From Thiotrichaceae bacterium (GTDB lineage: Bacteria > Pseudomonadota > Gammaproteobacteria > Thiotrichales > Thiotrichaceae), in NCBI GenBank assembly GCA_027009095.1, contig JALVDG010000029.1, positions 1 through 5,479 on the forward strand: a stretch of 5,479 nucleotides of DNA, in the 5' to 3' direction. The position numbers and the translations under genes were made by a program. Each line of letters opens with the position of its first letter. Positions within the stretch are counted from its first letter, which is position 1. This document shows positions 5,445 through 5,479 of the stretch, piece by piece. The notes under the pieces are model-generated. The model saw only the letters and a list, made by a program, of their open reading frames with translations. It was not told where the DNA came from and searched no databases.

Positions 5445-5479
5445 CTAAACTTCCAGTTCTGGTAACTGTGTGTTTTCAA
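5445..5479 (-). CDS. Possible C-terminal end of an upstream minus-strand gene
   Basis: Read leftward from the window edge, one minus-strand frame gives ENTQLPELEV and then TAG (5445-5447). It looks like an ordinary protein tail, and the lipoprotein start would lie 52 nt downstream on the same strand. Ten codons are far too few to prove coding, and the other frames are not excluded. A stem CAGTT/AACTG (5454-5458, 5464-5468) overlaps it. Confidence 0.22.
   Translation of the reverse strand, partial: ENTQLPELEV

Overview
The window looks like chromosomal DNA from an AT-rich gammaproteobacterium. PdxH, AzlC/AzlD, a CbiM-type permease, a DUF2279 (YfiM-like) protein and a DUF805 protein are all of proteobacterial type. 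The lipobox, the Shine-Dalgarno sites (AAGGAG, AAGGAA, GAGG) and the sigma70-like -10 boxes fit the same group. A low-GC member of the Pseudomonadales or Oceanospirillales is my best guess, from protein flavour only; I cannot fix the genus. Nothing suggests a plasmid, phage or insertion sequence, and no tRNA, rRNA, CRISPR array or transposase is visible.

Layout from left to right. (1) On the minus strand, the N-terminal 106 codons of a gene that resembles a B12-binding-type radical SAM protein run off the left edge. Its start lies 7 nt after a good -10 box, so its mRNA may be leaderless. (2) A DUF805 membrane protein lies upstream of it on the same strand. (3) A 324-bp divergent intergenic region carries two small dyads. 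(4) An exported DUF2279 protein is on the plus strand. (5) Converging with it is a minus-strand CbiM-family metal-uptake permease with no other ECF component in the window. (6) Upstream of that, on the same strand, is an overlapping azlC-azlD pair, a two-component branched-chain amino acid exporter. (7) Divergent from azlC is pdxH, the last enzyme of pyridoxal phosphate synthesis. (8) A 356-bp convergent gap after pdxH holds a chain of near-perfect hairpins, richer in G+C than its surroundings. (9) A minus-strand gene for a 61-residue Ala-rich lipoprotein follows. The last few bases may be the C-terminus of another minus-strand gene.

The genes do not form one pathway. Only azlC-azlD is a clear operon; the rest read as independent housekeeping, transport and envelope genes. 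The most notable item is the multi-hairpin element at about 4927-5204, which resembles a widespread but poorly characterised family of interspersed proteobacterial repeats. The arrangement of a dyad exactly across the -35/-10 of the radical SAM gene is the second point worth checking.
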